A stretch of DNA of 64,000 bases, taken from assembly GCA_903944725.1 (NCBI GenBank), contig CAJASX010000065.1:1-64000 (forward strand). Reading direction: 5' to 3'. Below the pieces are notes generated by a model, which saw only the letters and a list, made by a program, of their open reading frames with translations, was not told the DNA's origin and did not search any database. The DNA is from an uncultured beta proteobacterium. GTDB taxonomy: Bacteria; Pseudomonadota; Gammaproteobacteria; Burkholderiales; Burkholderiaceae. The translations under genes were made by a program, and so were the position numbers. Below, piece by piece: positions 14,964 through 26,307 of this stretch. How positions within the stretch are numbered: position 1 is the stretch's first letter; the number at the start of each line of letters is the position of its first letter.

Positions 14964-15847
14964 TAAGTTTTACCTACCTCAACTATGCGCGGGCTTAAAC
15001 CCAAAGCCTTAATCTTTTTTTCAGCAGCTTCTGCGGCGTCTTTATCGGTAAATGGGCCAGCGCGCAATACATATAACTTAGTGCCATCAGCACCAGTTTT
15101 ATTTAAAACGTAGTTAGGAATTTTTTGCTCTTTTAGCTTGCCAATCCATCCCTTAACACGTTCTTCAGAAGCAAATGCACCAATCTGAATCACAAACTTA
15201 CTGCCATTAATTCGTGTTTCTGAGGCACTGCTGGCGGCTAGCTCGGTAGTATTTGGTGCAACTACAGCAGCTTTATTATTAGGATTAGTAGCACTAGGCT
15301 TAATCACTTCCTCACCAGCGCTTAAACCCAAATTTTTAACGGCTGCAGAAGAAGTACTTGAAGTTACCGCATCGCCTTTTGATTCGGTCTTAATTTCAGT
15401 AGCAGGAGGTGGATTAGCAAATGCTATGGCTGGAGGCGCTGCAGCAGCCGCTTTATCTAAGGGTGCAGGTATTGGTAAGGGATCGGCTGCGGGCGAATTT
15501 ACCGCTGATGTGCCACTTGATGCGCCACTACTAGTACTGCCAAGCAAGGGTAAGCTGGTCACAATATTGACGACAATGTCGCTATTAACTGCCTTAGGTT
15601 TACCATCCAAAATACGCGGTAAACCAACGACTGCAAGCAACACTAAAACCGCGGCTCCAATTAAACGATGGCGAGCACGTTGCCGATCAGGATCTTCAGT
15701 GAGGGCAAGATCATCGCCAGAACTTGTTTGCGATGAACGTTGGTAAGTACCCGATTTAGGGGCAACTCGCGCACGACTGCCGACAGCGACCCGGCCGACA
15801 GGCTCGGGCTTGGAATTGCGATTAAACAGCTTCGGTAAACGAATCAT
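14963..15847 (-). CDS. SPOR-domain cell-division protein (DedD/FtsN-like)
   Basis: 294-residue protein. It has a basic cytoplasmic N-terminus, one transmembrane helix around residues 61-78 (LIGAAVLVLLAVVGLPRIL), a long Ala/Pro/Ser-rich periplasmic linker of about 120 residues, and a C-terminal SPOR domain (about 218-294; FVIQIGAFASEERVKGW). SPOR domains bind denuded septal peptidoglycan. The position between folC and cvpA matches DedD of many betaproteobacteria. Close packing (3 bases after folC, one-base overlap with cvpA) indicates an operon. Confidence 0.9.
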   Translation of the reverse strand: MIRLPKLFNRNSKPEPVGRVAVGSRARVAPKSGTYQRSSQTSSGDDLALTEDPDRQRARHRLIGAAVLVLLAVVGLPRILDGKPKAVNSDIVVNIVTSLPLLGSTSSGASSGTSAVNSPAADPLPIPAPLDKAAAAAPPAIAFANPPPATEIKTESKGDAVTSSTSSAAVKNLGLSAGEEVIKPSATNPNNKAAVVAPNTTELAASSASETRINGSKFVIQIGAFASEERVKGWIGKLKEQKIPNYVLNKTGADGTKLYVLRAGPFTDKDAAEAAEKKIKALGLSPRIVEVGKT

Positions 15848-15850
15848 GGA

Positions 15851-17176
15851 TCAATTAACCAGGTTGTTTCGATAAGCCATTACGCCAGCAACAGTATAGA
15901 AGGATCCGAAGACCACTATTCTATCACCCTCATCAGCTTTTGCGAGGGCCTCTTGATAGGCCTGGGCTGGATCAGGGAAGCAGCTGATACTATTGGCTTT
16001 TGAGGCATTTTCTGCGACCCCTAGATTGAGCAAATGCGCTTTAATTTCAAGTGCACTAGCAGCCCTAGCAGTTGGTAAATTAGTACAAAACCAATAGTCA
16101 ACCATGCCTAAAAAAGGTTTCAAGACTGCAGAAATATCTTTATCGGCCATCGCCCCAAAAACTACATAAGTATATGGAAAGTAACCCATATTATCTAAAC
16201 TGCGATAGAGGGTTGCCGCCGCGTGAGGGTTGTGGGCAACATCTAGAATACAAGTCGGGCGACCGGCTAATACCTGAAAGCGTCCAGGTAGCTCGACCAT
16301 TGCAAAACCTAAGCGTAAATCTTGTGCCGAAACAGGTAGGCGTTCTTGCAACGCAGTTAATGCTGCAATTACAGCAGCGGCATTTAATAATTGATTTGCA
16401 CCGCGTAAGGCGGGATAAGCCAAGCCACTAAAACGTTTAGACAAACCCGACCAAGACCATTGCTGTTGATCACCTTGAAAATGAAAATCACGCCCAGATA
16501 AATAAAACTTGCAGCCAAGGCTAACTGCGAAGTCAACTAAAGATTGGGGTGGTAAAGGATCACCACATATCGCAATCTTACCGGCGCGAAAAATTCCAGC
16601 CTTTTCGAGTGCAATAGCTTCACGGGTATTACCTAAAAAACTTGCATGATCGATATCAATACTGGTAACAATTGCGCAGTCGGCATCAATAATATTCACT
16701 GCATCGAGCCGCCCGCCCATGCCAACTTCTAAAATCACCACATCTAAATTAGCCTGTGCAAATAAATGCAAGATCGCTAGGGTTGTAAATTCAAAATAGG
16801 TTAAAGTCGGCGAATCAGGCACACTTAAGCGGGCCCGCTCAACTGCAGCAAAATGTTCTAACAATTGCATATCACTTGCTGCAACTCCCTGCAACTGCGC
16901 GCGCTCATTAAAATGCAATAAATGGGGTGAGGTATGGCAGCCGACTCGATAGCCAGCAGCACTTAAAATTGCCTGCAAAAAAGCGCAGGTCGAACCTTTG
17001 CCATTAGTGCCAGCTACCGTAATCACTGGGCAAGTAAATTGCAAACCTAAGGCATTTTTCACCAATGTAATGCGCTCTAGGCTCATATCAATGCCAACAG
17101 GATGTGCTACCTCAAGGTGGCTCAGCCATGCTGCCAGCGTTGAAAAAGGGTATGGGTTTGTTGGTGTTGCAATCAA
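15851..17176 (-). CDS. folC: Dihydrofolate/folylpolyglutamate synthase FolC
   Basis: 441-residue Mur-ligase-family enzyme that adds glutamate to dihydropteroate and folates. The ATP loop is ITVAGTNGKGSTCAF at about residues 57-71, then HTSPHLLHFNER near 99-110, and the C-terminal ligase domain carries DVAHNPHAA. The start is a TTG at 17174-17176, placed directly after the accD stop codon TAG and in the same frame. No ATG occurs before residue 31, which lies inside the conserved N-terminal helix, so TTG or re-initiation after accD termination is required. Operon with accD upstream and the SPOR gene downstream. Confidence 0.93.
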   Translation of the reverse strand: MIATPTNPYPFSTLAAWLSHLEVAHPVGIDMSLERITLVKNALGLQFTCPVITVAGTNGKGSTCAFLQAILSAAGYRVGCHTSPHLLHFNERAQLQGVAASDMQLLEHFAAVERARLSVPDSPTLTYFEFTTLAILHLFAQANLDVVILEVGMGGRLDAVNIIDADCAIVTSIDIDHASFLGNTREAIALEKAGIFRAGKIAICGDPLPPQSLVDFAVSLGCKFYLSGRDFHFQGDQQQWSWSGLSKRFSGLAYPALRGANQLLNAAAVIAALTALQERLPVSAQDLRLGFAMVELPGRFQVLAGRPTCILDVAHNPHAAATLYRSLDNMGYFPYTYVVFGAMADKDISAVLKPFLGMVDYWFCTNLPTARAASALEIKAHLLNLGVAENASKANSISCFPDPAQAYQEALAKADEGDRIVVFGSFYTVAGVMAYRNNLVN

Positions 17177-18070
17177 CTAAGCAGCATCTTCAGCGGCAAT
17201 GACAGTGCTTGGCACTGGTCGATTTTGTAAAAGCGCCAACAACTGGGCAATTTCATTACGCATTTGGCGACGATCAACGATCATATCGATGCCGCCATGC
17301 TGCATTAAAAATTCAGCACGCTGAAAACCTTCAGGTAATTTTTCGCGCACAGTTTGTTCAATCACCCGCGGTCCAGCAAAACCAATTAAGGCCTTGGGCT
17401 CAGCTATCACAATATCTCCCATAAAAGCAAAGCTGGCAGAAATACCCCCCATGGTTGGGTCAGTTAAAACACTAATAAAGGGTAGGCCTTGGTGTGCTAA
17501 TTTCGTTAACATCGAATTGGTCTTGGCCATTTGCAACAGTGATAACAAACTTTCTTGCATGCGCGCACCACCTGTTGCCGTAATACAGATGAAGGCACAT
17601 TTTTGTTTAATTGCCTCTTCTACTCCGCGGACAAAACGCTCACCTACTACCGAGCCCATCGAACCGCCCATAAATTGAAATTCAAAACTAGCAGCTACTA
17701 CGCTAAGGCCAGCAATTTTTCCAGCTATCACAATTAATGCTTCACTTTCACCCGAGACATCTTTAGCTTCTTTTAAACGATCGGGGTATTTTTTTGAATC
17801 ATGAAACTTTAAGGGATCAAGCGGAAAAATAGTGGCGCCAATTTCATGTTGTGGCTTAGCGTCTAATAAGGCATTGAGACGCTGTCGCGCACCAATCCTT
17901 AGATGATGTGAGCATTTTGGGCATACAGATAAATTAGCTTCAATATCGGTGCTATATAAAACTGCCTCACACGCTGGACACTTGACCCACAAGCCCTCTG
18001 GAATCGATTTCCGATTGGCTGGATCGGTTTGTTGAATTTGGGGAGGAAGTAATTTATCGATCCAACTCAT
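17177..18070 (-). CDS. accD: Acetyl-CoA carboxylase carboxyltransferase subunit beta AccD
   Basis: 297-residue subunit of acetyl-CoA carboxylase, committing acetyl-CoA to fatty-acid synthesis with AccA, AccB and AccC (not in the window). The N-terminal zinc ribbon is CPACEAVLY ... CPKCSHH (cysteines near 34, 37, 53 and 56). The crotonase-like carboxyltransferase core has [18 protein letters not shown] split at the oxyanion region, [11 protein letters not shown], and [12 protein letters not shown]. It starts 13 bases after trpA and ends directly against folC. Confidence 0.96.
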   Translation of the reverse strand: MSWIDKLLPPQIQQTDPANRKSIPEGLWVKCPACEAVLYSTDIEANLSVCPKCSHHLRIGARQRLNALLDAKPQHEIGATIFPLDPLKFHDSKKYPDRLKEAKDVSGESEALIVIAGKIAGLSVVAASFEFQFMGGSMGSVVGERFVRGVEEAIKQKCAFICITATGGARMQESLLSLLQMAKTNSMLTKLAHQGLPFISVLTDPTMGGISASFAFMGDIVIAEPKALIGFAGPRVIEQTVREKLPEGFQRAEFLMQHGGIDMIVDRRQMRNEIAQLLALLQNRPVPSTVIAAEDAA

Positions 18071-18083
18071 TAATCAATGATCT

Positions 18084-18905
18084 CTAGTTATTTTCTTGGG
18101 CATCGAGTGCCACACGAATCTCGCGCATAAAATTTTCTAATGATTGTACTGCCGCATTCATGCCATCACTTTTTACCGACTCATCAAGCAACTGAATAAT
18201 ACGGCTACCAATGACAACTGCATCGGCTAAATGCGCCACAGCACATGCACTAGCTGCATCACGAATACCAAAGCCCACTGCAATTGGAATTGTCGTTATC
18301 GCCCGAATTGCCGGAATAATGCTAGCCACATCTTGAGTATTTAAATTAGCGGCGCCAGTGACACCACGTAACGAAACATAGTACAGATAACCTGCGGCAG
18401 CGTTAGCAGCAGCCTGAATACGTTGTGGTGAAGAGGTTGGTGCTAATAAGAAAATCGGGTCAATGCCAGCAACCCGCATTAGCGCAGCAAAGTCAATGCA
18501 TTCTTCAGGCGGATAATCAACAATTAATACGCCATCAACCCCTGCGTCTTTTGCTTGTTGGGCAAAATGTTCTGCGCCCATTTGCTCTACAGGATTGGCA
18601 TAGCCCATTAAGACAATTGGTGTAGTACTATCTGTTTGGCGAAATTGCCGCACCATCGCCAAACATTGCCGCAAGGTCACCCCTTTAGCCAAAGCTCGCT
18701 CGGAAGAGCGTTGAATGACGGGGCCATCTGCCATTGGGTCAGAAAAAGGAATACCCAACTCCAACACGTTTGCACCTCCCCGCACCAAGGCATGCATCAG
18801 CTCAACGGTTGAGGCAGGATCAGGATCTCCCGCAGTAATAAAAGGGATGAGCCCTTTCTTGCCAGTCCTTTTTAGCTCCGCAAATAAGGCTTTAATTTTT
18901 GACAT
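18084..18905 (-). CDS. trpA: Tryptophan synthase alpha chain
   Basis: 273-residue TIM-barrel enzyme that splits indole-3-glycerol phosphate to indole and glyceraldehyde-3-phosphate. The catalytic glutamate and aspartate lie in [19 protein letters not shown] at about residues 46-64. [11 protein letters not shown] and [10 protein letters not shown] mark the phosphate site. It lies 3 bases after the trpB stop and works in the alpha2-beta2 channelled complex with TrpB. Confidence 0.97.
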   Translation of the reverse strand: MSKIKALFAELKRTGKKGLIPFITAGDPDPASTVELMHALVRGGANVLELGIPFSDPMADGPVIQRSSERALAKGVTLRQCLAMVRQFRQTDSTTPIVLMGYANPVEQMGAEHFAQQAKDAGVDGVLIVDYPPEECIDFAALMRVAGIDPIFLLAPTSSPQRIQAAANAAAGYLYYVSLRGVTGAANLNTQDVASIIPAIRAITTIPIAVGFGIRDAASACAVAHLADAVVIGSRIIQLLDESVKSDGMNAAVQSLENFMREIRVALDAQENN

Positions 18906-18908
18906 GCA

Positions 18909-20102
18909 CTAGCCTTCCGAGCCCGTTGCTAAGGCAACGGTATGCATATCTTTATCACCGCGCCCTGATAAATTAATCAGAATCGTTTTATCTTTAGCCA
19001 AGCTTGGTGCCAACTTGCAAGCATAGGCAATTGCATGAGCCGATTCAAGCGCTGGAATAATGCCTTCAATTTGGCAGCAATCATGAAAAGCTTTGAGCGC
19101 TTCAGCATCGCTAATCGCCACATACTCAGCTCGGCCAGAATCCTTTAGCCAAGAATGTTCAGGCCCCACACCTGGGTAATCCATGCCTGCTGAAACTGAA
19201 TGGGTTTCGGCAATTTGGCCATTTTCATCTTGCAATAAATAAGTACGATTACCATGCAAAACACCTGGCTTACCTGCGCACAAAGCGGCAGAATGCGCGC
19301 CACTTGCAATCCCACGACCTGCCGCCTCAACTCCAATGAGTTGTACTTCAGGAAAATCAATATAGGGATAAAAAATTCCCATTGCATTAGAGCCGCCGCC
19401 CACGCAAGCCATTACATAGTCGGGCTGACGACCAATCATTTCAGGCATTTGAACTTTGCATTCCTCACCAATCACGCTTTGAAAATCACGCACCATCATG
19501 GGATAAGGGTGGGGGCCAGCAACTGTACCAATAATGTAAAAGGTATTGTCAACGTTAGTGACCCAATCGCGCATGGCCTCATTTAAAGCATCTTTAAGGG
19601 TTTTGGTGCCCGATTCAACCGGCACCACCTTAGCACCAAGCAGCTTCATCCGGTAAACATTTTGTGCTTGCCGCTCAACATCAACTGAGCCTTGATAAAC
19701 CGTGCAATCTAGTCCATAACGCGCGCAAATGGTAGCAGTGGCTACCCCATGTTGCCCCGCGCCAGTTTCAGCAATGATGCGAGGCTTACCCATGCGCTTA
19801 GCAAGCATCGCTTGGCCGATCACATTATTAATTTTGTGCGCGCCAGTATGGTTTAAGTCTTCGCGCTTTAAATAAATTTGCGCTCCACCTAACATTTCGC
19901 TCCAGCGTTTGGCGTGATACACCGGCGAGGGACGCCCCACAAAATGCTTGAGTTCGCTATGAAACTCAGCTAAAAATTCAGGATCATGTTGATAGCGGGA
20001 ATAAGCTTGCTTTAACTCTTCTAAAGCAAACATGAGGGTTTCAGAAACAAACACCCCACCATAAGGGCCAAAGTGACCGCGAGAATCTGGTTTATCGTAC
20101 AT
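18909..20102 (-). CDS. trpB: Tryptophan synthase beta chain
   Basis: 397-residue pyridoxal-phosphate enzyme joining indole and serine. The cofactor lysine is in [15 protein letters not shown] (about residues 83-97), the phosphate-binding glycine loop is [12 protein letters not shown], and LSGRGDKDM lies near the C-terminus. Typical length. It forms an operon with trpF upstream (40-base gap) and trpA downstream. Confidence 0.97.
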   Translation of the reverse strand: MYDKPDSRGHFGPYGGVFVSETLMFALEELKQAYSRYQHDPEFLAEFHSELKHFVGRPSPVYHAKRWSEMLGGAQIYLKREDLNHTGAHKINNVIGQAMLAKRMGKPRIIAETGAGQHGVATATICARYGLDCTVYQGSVDVERQAQNVYRMKLLGAKVVPVESGTKTLKDALNEAMRDWVTNVDNTFYIIGTVAGPHPYPMMVRDFQSVIGEECKVQMPEMIGRQPDYVMACVGGGSNAMGIFYPYIDFPEVQLIGVEAAGRGIASGAHSAALCAGKPGVLHGNRTYLLQDENGQIAETHSVSAGMDYPGVGPEHSWLKDSGRAEYVAISDAEALKAFHDCCQIEGIIPALESAHAIAYACKLAPSLAKDKTILINLSGRGDKDMHTVALATGSEG

Positions 20103-20142
20103 AAGTACCTCTTTTAATTAAGGAGCAGCAGCGTTTAAGACA

Positions 20143-20811
20143 TTAATTTGCTGAATCGGTAGCGCGCACCGCCTGAATAAATTCACGAATGAGCGCTGGA
20201 TCTTTTACGCCTTTAGCAATTTCTACGCCGCTGGAAATATCAACTGCACAAGGTCGCAAGCGAGTAATGGCCTCGCCGACGTTGCGCGTGTTCAACCCAC
20301 CACTCAAAACGACCCGATGCGCGTTTGCGCTTACCCATGCCTGTGGAATCCCTTGCCAATTAAAAGGTAGCCCGCCTCCTCCATAACCCTCAACCAAGGC
20401 ATCTAGGAGAAAAGCACTAGCTACCTCGTATTGTAGGGAAAAATCGGCAAATGCGAAATTCTCACCAATTCGAGCCGCTTTTAGCCAGGGCTGACCTGCT
20501 GCCAGCCGCACACAGTCGGCTGGAGACTCATCGCCGTGAAATTGCCATAATGTAATGGGTAGGCTAGCGCGAAGCAAGGCAATCTCGGCTGCAGTGGGGT
20601 TTACCAATAGAGCTACGACATCAACTCCAGCCGGAATTCGGGCCATGAGCTCGCCAGCCAATGCGGAAGAAACAGCACGGGGGCTTGGTGGATAGAAAAC
20701 AAAACCTAGGGCGTCGGCGCCAGCCTGCACAGCAGCATCAACTGCGGCTATGTCGCGTAAGCCGCAAATTTTAATTTTGGTTTTCCCAGGGGTGTATTGA
20801 AGTAAGCCCAT
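20143..20811 (-). CDS. trpF: Phosphoribosylanthranilate isomerase
   Basis: 222-residue TIM-barrel isomerase, third step of tryptophan synthesis from anthranilate. The conserved start TKIKICGLRD is at about residues 10-19 with the catalytic cysteine, followed by GADALGFVFYPPSPRAV. The general acid aspartate lies in FLLDALVEGYGGGG, and VVLSGGLNTRNV forms the phosphate site. It starts 3 bases after truA ends. Confidence 0.95.
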   Translation of the reverse strand: MGLLQYTPGKTKIKICGLRDIAAVDAAVQAGADALGFVFYPPSPRAVSSALAGELMARIPAGVDVVALLVNPTAAEIALLRASLPITLWQFHGDESPADCVRLAAGQPWLKAARIGENFAFADFSLQYEVASAFLLDALVEGYGGGGLPFNWQGIPQAWVSANAHRVVLSGGLNTRNVGEAITRLRPCAVDISSGVEIAKGVKDPALIREFIQAVRATDSAN

Positions 20812-20814
20812 ATG

Positions 20815-21687
20815 CTAAGGATATGCCTCTTGTAATTTGGTCGGCGGAAAACCCAAAGCGCCATAAGGTAGCCAAGAATTTCCAAGCCAAGGTTCTGGAA
20901 TAGCAAATTGACTGGGATACTTTACTTCCATCAGATATAAACCATCGGCTGCAAAGGTAGGTGCTGCTAGCTGGCGGTTGCGAGAGGCCAATACAGTTGT
21001 AAGCCACGCACTTGATTGCTTACCCAAACCTATTGCAAGTAAACTTCCCACAATATTACGCACCATGTGATGCAAAAATGCATTTGCGCGAATTTTAAAA
21101 AATAACCAGGGCTTGGCATCAAGCAAGGTAATTTCATACAGGTGTTTGATAGGAGTTTTACTTTGGCATTCAGCGGCACGAAAAGCAGAAAAATCATGCT
21201 CACCAATAATGGTGTTGGCAGCAGTTTGCATTGCGGCAACATCAAACCATTGTTGCGCTGGCAAAATTAAAAAGCCGGCACGCTCTGCCACAGTGGGCGC
21301 CCGACATGGCCCAGCATGTAAGGCATAAACATAAGTGCGCTCAAAAGCTGAGAAACGGGCGTCAAACTCGCCCGGCACCACCTTAGCCCAATTCACGGCA
21401 ATAGCTTGAGGCAAAAAACGGTTTAAGCCCCGCACCCACGACCAAGGGTCACGCTCAACCAGCGTCTCAAAATGGACTACTTGCCCCAAGCCGTGTACAC
21501 CAGCATCGGTGCGGCCTGCTGCAGTTACCCTTAATGAAATGCCGAGATCGTGGCTAGCTACAAAACTACGAATCGCCTGCTCTAAATGATCTTGCACGGT
21601 GTTACCGCTTGGTTGCGATTGCCAGCCTGAAAATGAACTGCCATCGTATTGCAAGCCCAATGCAATGCGTTTACTTGTTACGACCAT
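20815..21687 (-). CDS. truA: tRNA pseudouridine(38-40) synthase TruA
   Basis: 290-residue pseudouridine synthase acting on the tRNA anticodon stem-loop. The catalytic aspartate is in [18 protein letters not shown] at about residues 56-73. Other family motifs are [15 protein letters not shown] and [17 protein letters not shown]. It starts at the base next to the FimV-like gene stop, so translation is probably coupled. Confidence 0.96.
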   Translation of the reverse strand: MVVTSKRIALGLQYDGSSFSGWQSQPSGNTVQDHLEQAIRSFVASHDLGISLRVTAAGRTDAGVHGLGQVVHFETLVERDPWSWVRGLNRFLPQAIAVNWAKVVPGEFDARFSAFERTYVYALHAGPCRAPTVAERAGFLILPAQQWFDVAAMQTAANTIIGEHDFSAFRAAECQSKTPIKHLYEITLLDAKPWLFFKIRANAFLHHMVRNIVGSLLAIGLGKQSSAWLTTVLASRNRQLAAPTFAADGLYLMEVKYPSQFAIPEPWLGNSWLPYGALGFPPTKLQEAYP

Positions 21688-23055
21688 TCATTTTCTTTCA
21701 TCGCTTGGTTTGGCTTGGGCTGGGTCAATGTGCTCTGGTTTGGTTTGTTCGGTTGATGCGGGGGTATTTAAATCGAGATTAAGTCCAGCAAATAATGCTT
21801 TGGCTCGAGCAGGCATTTCAGGCAATGCATGGTTCTGCAACACTACATTCTGCGTATCTAACTGAGCAATTGCCTGAGCAGATACCTTCGAACTTGCTTT
21901 AATCTCGCGACTCGCCCCTAAATTGGCAAGATCGGGTTGAATCATTTCGGCCCGACGGGTATACCGTGCTAGAAGCCAAAATAAAGCCCCAGTTAAACCT
22001 AGTAAGCTTAAGGCTAGTGCTACCGGGGCCCAAGTAAGTGCAACCGCCTGCTTCACCCCCTGCTGAACCCCTCCTTGCCCAGCCTGTTGCCCTAATAAAA
22101 TTTGTAAATCGGCAATATTTTTTTCCAATTCAGCTGCTCTAGCCCGTATTTGTAATAAAGCTTGTTCTTGTGCCACAAGGTCTTCTTGGAAGCGCCGCTG
22201 CTCGGCCCCATCGCCAATTCCCGGGCCAATTTTCAAACGGTCTTGTACGAGCCCATCGGTAGAATTTTCCTTATTTTTCAGTTCTTTAGAGGCATTACTT
22301 AAATTCGGATCTGGAGATTTAGGTGGGCTAGATTCAGCTGATTTTTTCAAATCCACCCAAGTGTCATTATTCTTAGCCGCAAAGGTTTTGGCTGCAGTTG
22401 GTGTAATCGACTGCAGCAGCGCTTGACTCGGTTTATAAAGTTCTGCCCCCGCGTTTAAACGATGAATACTACCGCCCGCAAAAGCATCGGGATTTGCCTT
22501 ATATAAAGCTAATAAGGTCTCATCAAGGCTAGCCCCACCTAATTGGGGAGCCATCTGAAGGGCAATTTCGCTTAAGGTTTGGCCGGGCCGCACTACCACC
22601 TTTTGGGCATCACCCACTAGTAAAGAATAAATTTTAATGAGGCTACCAGAGGGCCAAGATAATTGCACCAACAGATCTAAAAATGGTTCTTGTGCGTCAC
22701 TTAATGCGCGATCAGACTGAATTAATAATTGATACTGAGTTTGGCCAGTGGCCGTCTTTGCTTGACGAATACTCACTTGTGGCTTTAATTCTAAGGCCCG
22801 ATTTGAAATACTAAAACGCTCAAAGATGGCTATGCTTGGCACCTCTGCTTTCATCTGCTCAACTAGCGGCAATTCATCGGGTGAAAGCAACAAAGGGATT
22901 TCAGTGCGAAATGGTTCGCCTGGTTTAGAAATTAGCTGAGGCGATCCTAAGGAAACAGCACCTGCTACATTAAACCAAGCAAGTGCAGTGAAGCTCAGCA
23001 GTGCAGCAAGAAAACCCGGCTGATTACGCCTAACTCTCCCACTAAGCATCGACAT
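21688..23055 (-). CDS. FimV-like protein, short form
   Basis: 455-residue exported, membrane-anchored protein. A signal peptide lies at about 14-34 (VAGAVS). It is followed by the FimV N-terminal domain ([20 protein letters not shown]), a LysM-like peptidoglycan-binding segment ([15 protein letters not shown] at about 180-195), a coiled coil near 285-325, and one transmembrane helix near 345-365. The long acidic TPR tail of Pseudomonas FimV is missing; the protein ends in a Pro/Glu/Lys-rich stretch. FimV homologs help polar organisation and type IV pili. Its start overlaps asd by 14 bases. Confidence 0.85.
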   Translation of the reverse strand: MSMLSGRVRRNQPGFLAALLSFTALAWFNVAGAVSLGSPQLISKPGEPFRTEIPLLLSPDELPLVEQMKAEVPSIAIFERFSISNRALELKPQVSIRQAKTATGQTQYQLLIQSDRALSDAQEPFLDLLVQLSWPSGSLIKIYSLLVGDAQKVVVRPGQTLSEIALQMAPQLGGASLDETLLALYKANPDAFAGGSIHRLNAGAELYKPSQALLQSITPTAAKTFAAKNNDTWVDLKKSAESSPPKSPDPNLSNASKELKNKENSTDGLVQDRLKIGPGIGDGAEQRRFQEDLVAQEQALLQIRARAAELEKNIADLQILLGQQAGQGGVQQGVKQAVALTWAPVALALSLLGLTGALFWLLARYTRRAEMIQPDLANLGASREIKASSKVSAQAIAQLDTQNVVLQNHALPEMPARAKALFAGLNLDLNTPASTEQTKPEHIDPAQAKPSDERK

Positions 23056-24226
23056 CGAGCAAAATGCGCAGCATACGTCGTAAGGGTTCTGCTGCGCCCC
23101 AAGTCAGTTGGTCGCCCACAGTAAAGGCCCCAAGATAGTCTGGCCCCATTGCCAACTTATGCAAACGTCCAATTGCCACCGTTAAAGTGCCACTAACTGC
23201 TGCTGGCGATAACGCACGCTCGGTTACGTCACGCTCATTAGGCACCACTTTAATCCAGGCATTATCTGCCGCTAAGAGTGCTTCAATTTCAGCCATGGGC
23301 ACGTCACGCTTAAGCTTAATCGTTAAGCCCTGTGAGTGACAACGCATCGCCCCAACCCGCACGCAAATACCGTCAACTGCAATACTGCCTGGCGAACGAA
23401 ATGACGGTTTACCCAAAATCTTATTAAGCTCAGCCCCGCCTTTCCATTCTTCACGAGTCTGACCAAACTCAACTGGCTCATCAATCCACGGAATCACACT
23501 ACCAGCTAAAGCGGTATTGCGAAAATGTGTCGTCGGAAAATCTGCAGCACGTAATTTGGCGCTTACCTTGCGATCAATCTCTAAAATTCCTACGGCTGGA
23601 TCAACTAAGTCATCTTGTACGGCATCGCGTAATGCCCCCATTTGCAACAATAGTTCACGCATATTTTGTGCACCTGCACCAGATGCAGCTTGATAGGTCA
23701 TAGCACTAACCCATTCAACTAAATCGGCTTTTAAGAGGCCTCCGATTGCCAGCATCATTAAACTCACGGTGCAATTAGCGCCGATCCAATTCTTATTGCC
23801 CGCAGCTAAAGCAGCGTCAATCACCATGCGATTGACTGGATCCAATACTAAGACTACGTCGTCATTCATCCGTAATGCGCTGGCTGCATCAATCCAATGG
23901 CCGTTCCAGCCACGAGCGCGCAGTTGCGGAAAATTTGCTTTGGTGTAATCGCCCCCCTGGCAAGTCAAAATAATGTCACAACGTGCTAAGGCTTGTAAAT
24001 CATTGGCGTCTTGCAGGGTTGTTACTTGCTTGGTCACCCTTTGTGCATTAAATAAAGGCACTTCGCCACCAGCATTACTGGTACTAAAAAAGACAGGATC
24101 AATCAAATCAAAATCATGCTCAGCTAACATGCGCTCTATCAGCACACTGCCGACCATGCCACGCCACCCTACAATACCCACTAGGGGTAGCTTACCCATT
24201 TGCTGCTTAACTGAAGAGTTGGCCAT
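23042..24226 (-). CDS. asd: Aspartate-semialdehyde dehydrogenase
   Basis: 394 residues; reduces aspartyl phosphate to aspartate semialdehyde, the branch point for lysine/diaminopimelate, methionine and threonine. The nucleotide loop is [17 protein letters not shown] (about 17-33), the catalytic cysteine lies in [12 protein letters not shown], and [15 protein letters not shown] matches the gram-negative type. An ATG nine codons later (24199) would also give a normal enzyme, and neither has a good ribosome-binding site. It sits 33 bases after leuB. Confidence 0.95.
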   Translation of the reverse strand: MANSSVKQQMGKLPLVGIVGWRGMVGSVLIERMLAEHDFDLIDPVFFSTSNAGGEVPLFNAQRVTKQVTTLQDANDLQALARCDIILTCQGGDYTKANFPQLRARGWNGHWIDAASALRMNDDVVLVLDPVNRMVIDAALAAGNKNWIGANCTVSLMMLAIGGLLKADLVEWVSAMTYQAASGAGAQNMRELLLQMGALRDAVQDDLVDPAVGILEIDRKVSAKLRAADFPTTHFRNTALAGSVIPWIDEPVEFGQTREEWKGGAELNKILGKPSFRSPGSIAVDGICVRVGAMRCHSQGLTIKLKRDVPMAEIEALLAADNAWIKVVPNERDVTERALSPAAVSGTLTVAIGRLHKLAMGPDYLGAFTVGDQLTWGAAEPLRRMLRILLDVDA

Positions 24227-24259
24227 AATTAATGTAAATAAACTATTGAGATAAGGGCT

Positions 24260-25330
24260 TTAGGATAAAGCCTGTACTACTGCCACGCCCATTTCGTGGG
24301 TGCCAAGTTGGGTAGTGCCAGGTGTAAAGATGTCTACTGTGCGGTAACCTTGAGTCAAGACTTTTTGTACAGCACGCTCAATGCGCTCAGCCTCAGCAGT
24401 CATGCCCAGAGAATACCGTAACATCATGGCTGCCGACAGTATGGTCGCAAGAGGATTGGCAATATTCTTGCCGGCAATATCGGGGGCCGAGCCATGGCTT
24501 GGCTCATACAAACCTTTATTGTTTTTATCCAAAGAAGCTGAGGGCAGCATGCCGATAGAGCCAGTTAACATTGCCGCTTCGTCAGACAAAATATCGCCAA
24601 ATAAATTGCCGGTGACTACCACATCAAAAGCCTTTGGAGCCTTAACAAGTTGCATTGCAGCGTTATCCACATACATATGGCTTAACTCAACGTCGGCATA
24701 ATCTTGACCCAGACGGGTCATCACCTCACGCCATAATTGTGAGGTTTCTAATACATTAGCTTTATCAACACTGCAAACTTTTTTACTGCGCTTGCGGGCA
24801 GCTTCAAAAGCAACTCGACCAATTCGCTCCACCTCTGGCTCGCTGTAATGCATGGTATCAAAACCCTCACGCACCCCTGGAAATAAAGGGTGCTCAGAAT
24901 GACGAATACCGCGCGGCGAACCAAAATAAATATCGCCGTTTAATTCACGCACAATCAAAATATCAAGCCCACCAATAATTTCAGGTTTCAAACTCGAAGC
25001 GGCTGTTAGTTCGGGATAACAAATCGCTGGGCGAAAATTGGCAAATAGCCCAAGGTGTTTACGCAAACCTAAAATGGCTTGCTCGGGGCGCAATTCACGG
25101 GGCAAAGTATCGTACTTCCAATCGCCCACTGCGCCAAATAAAATAGCATTTGCAGACTGCGCCAAGGCCAAGGTCGCCGGCGGCAAAGGATGGCCGCTGA
25201 AGTCATAGGCAGCACCACCAACTGGCGCAGTTTCTAAATTAAAACGTGGCCCTAAGGCTTGCAGCACTAAAACTGTTGCTGCAATAATTTCTGGGCCAAT
25301 ACCATCGCCAGGGAGAACCGCAATTTTCAT
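24260..25330 (-). CDS. leuB: 3-isopropylmalate dehydrogenase
   Basis: 356-residue NAD-dependent decarboxylating dehydrogenase of leucine synthesis. The N-terminus [15 protein letters not shown] is diagnostic. The substrate and magnesium site is [18 protein letters not shown], and [18 protein letters not shown] is the NAD motif. It lies 21 bases after leuD. Full length. Confidence 0.97.
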   Translation of the reverse strand: MKIAVLPGDGIGPEIIAATVLVLQALGPRFNLETAPVGGAAYDFSGHPLPPATLALAQSANAILFGAVGDWKYDTLPRELRPEQAILGLRKHLGLFANFRPAICYPELTAASSLKPEIIGGLDILIVRELNGDIYFGSPRGIRHSEHPLFPGVREGFDTMHYSEPEVERIGRVAFEAARKRSKKVCSVDKANVLETSQLWREVMTRLGQDYADVELSHMYVDNAAMQLVKAPKAFDVVVTGNLFGDILSDEAAMLTGSIGMLPSASLDKNNKGLYEPSHGSAPDIAGKNIANPLATILSAAMMLRYSLGMTAEAERIERAVQKVLTQGYRTVDIFTPGTTQLGTHEMGVAVVQALS

Positions 25331-25351
25331 CAGAACCTTCTGTATGGGGCC

Positions 25352-25999
25352 TTAGGGCAAACGCGAATCAAGCCAAGGCATGCGTAGCAAGCGCTCGGCC
25401 TCGTAGGCTTTAATTTTATTCGCACTTTGTAAAGTTAATCCAATATCATCAAAACCATTTGTTAAGCAATATTTTCTAAACGGTGTGATGTCAAATGCGT
25501 AATTACGTTGATCAGCGGCAATAACCTCTTGCCGGTCTAAATCAACAGTTAATTCGTAACCAGGAAAAGCTAGAGTCTCATGAAATAAATGATCAATTTG
25601 TGATTCACTAAGGACCACTGGTAATAAACCATTTTTATAACAATTATTAAAAAAAATATCAGCAAAACTAGGCGCAATTACAGCCCGAAAGCCATATTGA
25701 TCTAAAGCCCAAGGCGCATGCTCTCGCGAACTACCGCAACCAAAATTTTTGCGGGCCAATAAAATACTCGCACCTTGGTAACGCGGCTGATTTAAAACAA
25801 AATCAGAATTAAGCGGTCGAATGCTGCAATCTTGGCCTGGCTCGCCATGATCTTTATAGCGCCATTCATCAAATAAATTTTGCCCAAAGCCAGTTTTTTT
25901 AATTGACTTTAAAAATTGCTTAGGGATGATGGCATCAGTATCGACATTCTCGCGATCAAGCGGCGCTACCAAACCTTTAAAGACTGTAAATTTTTCCAT
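25352..25999 (-). CDS. leuD: 3-isopropylmalate dehydratase small subunit
   Basis: 215 residues; the swivel-domain partner of LeuC in isopropylmalate isomerase. The motifs [14 protein letters not shown] (about 20-33), [14 protein letters not shown] (about 85-98) and [16 protein letters not shown] are typical. It is separated from leuC by the small entericidin-like gene. Confidence 0.97.
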   Translation of the reverse strand: MEKFTVFKGLVAPLDRENVDTDAIIPKQFLKSIKKTGFGQNLFDEWRYKDHGEPGQDCSIRPLNSDFVLNQPRYQGASILLARKNFGCGSSREHAPWALDQYGFRAVIAPSFADIFFNNCYKNGLLPVVLSESQIDHLFHETLAFPGYELTVDLDRQEVIAADQRNYAFDITPFRKYCLTNGFDDIGLTLQSANKIKAYEAERLLRMPWLDSRLP

Positions 26000-26021
26000 T
26001 AGTTGCTATCGCTACGCTCAA

Positions 26022-26285
26022 TTATTTTCCAGGGGTTACCACGACCGGCGTGACCACCACATCTTTACCCTGAGTCAATGAATCATTGGGGTTCGGTTTT
26101 GGGTTGGCAGCTGTGCCTGCTGAACTGCTTTGACTATTCATCGATTGTCCCATTTTCTGAATGTCCTTACCCATGCCGGTAACAGTATTTGTACATCCTA
26201 TCGCTGTCAACAACGTTAAGCTAGTTACCAAAGTAAGCTTAAAGGCCCTAGACCTAAAATAACTGTGGACGAAATTCGTTTGCAT
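26022..26285 (-). CDS. Entericidin-like small lipoprotein
   Basis: 87 residues with a signal sequence and lipobox LTAIGC (lipidated cysteine near residue 31). This is followed by TNTVTGMGKDIQKMGQ, the core of the entericidin EcnA/EcnB family, and then a Ser/Pro/Val-rich tail longer than usual for the family. Entericidins are outer-membrane-linked peptides proposed to act as toxin/antidote pairs in E. coli, but most homologs are single genes of unknown role, as here. It is placed within the leuC-leuD operon with about 22 bases on either side. Confidence 0.82.
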   Translation of the reverse strand: MQTNFVHSYFRSRAFKLTLVTSLTLLTAIGCTNTVTGMGKDIQKMGQSMNSQSSSAGTAANPKPNPNDSLTQGKDVVVTPVVVTPGK

Positions 26286-26307
26286 ATTTAAACTTTCTTT
26301 ACTTTAC

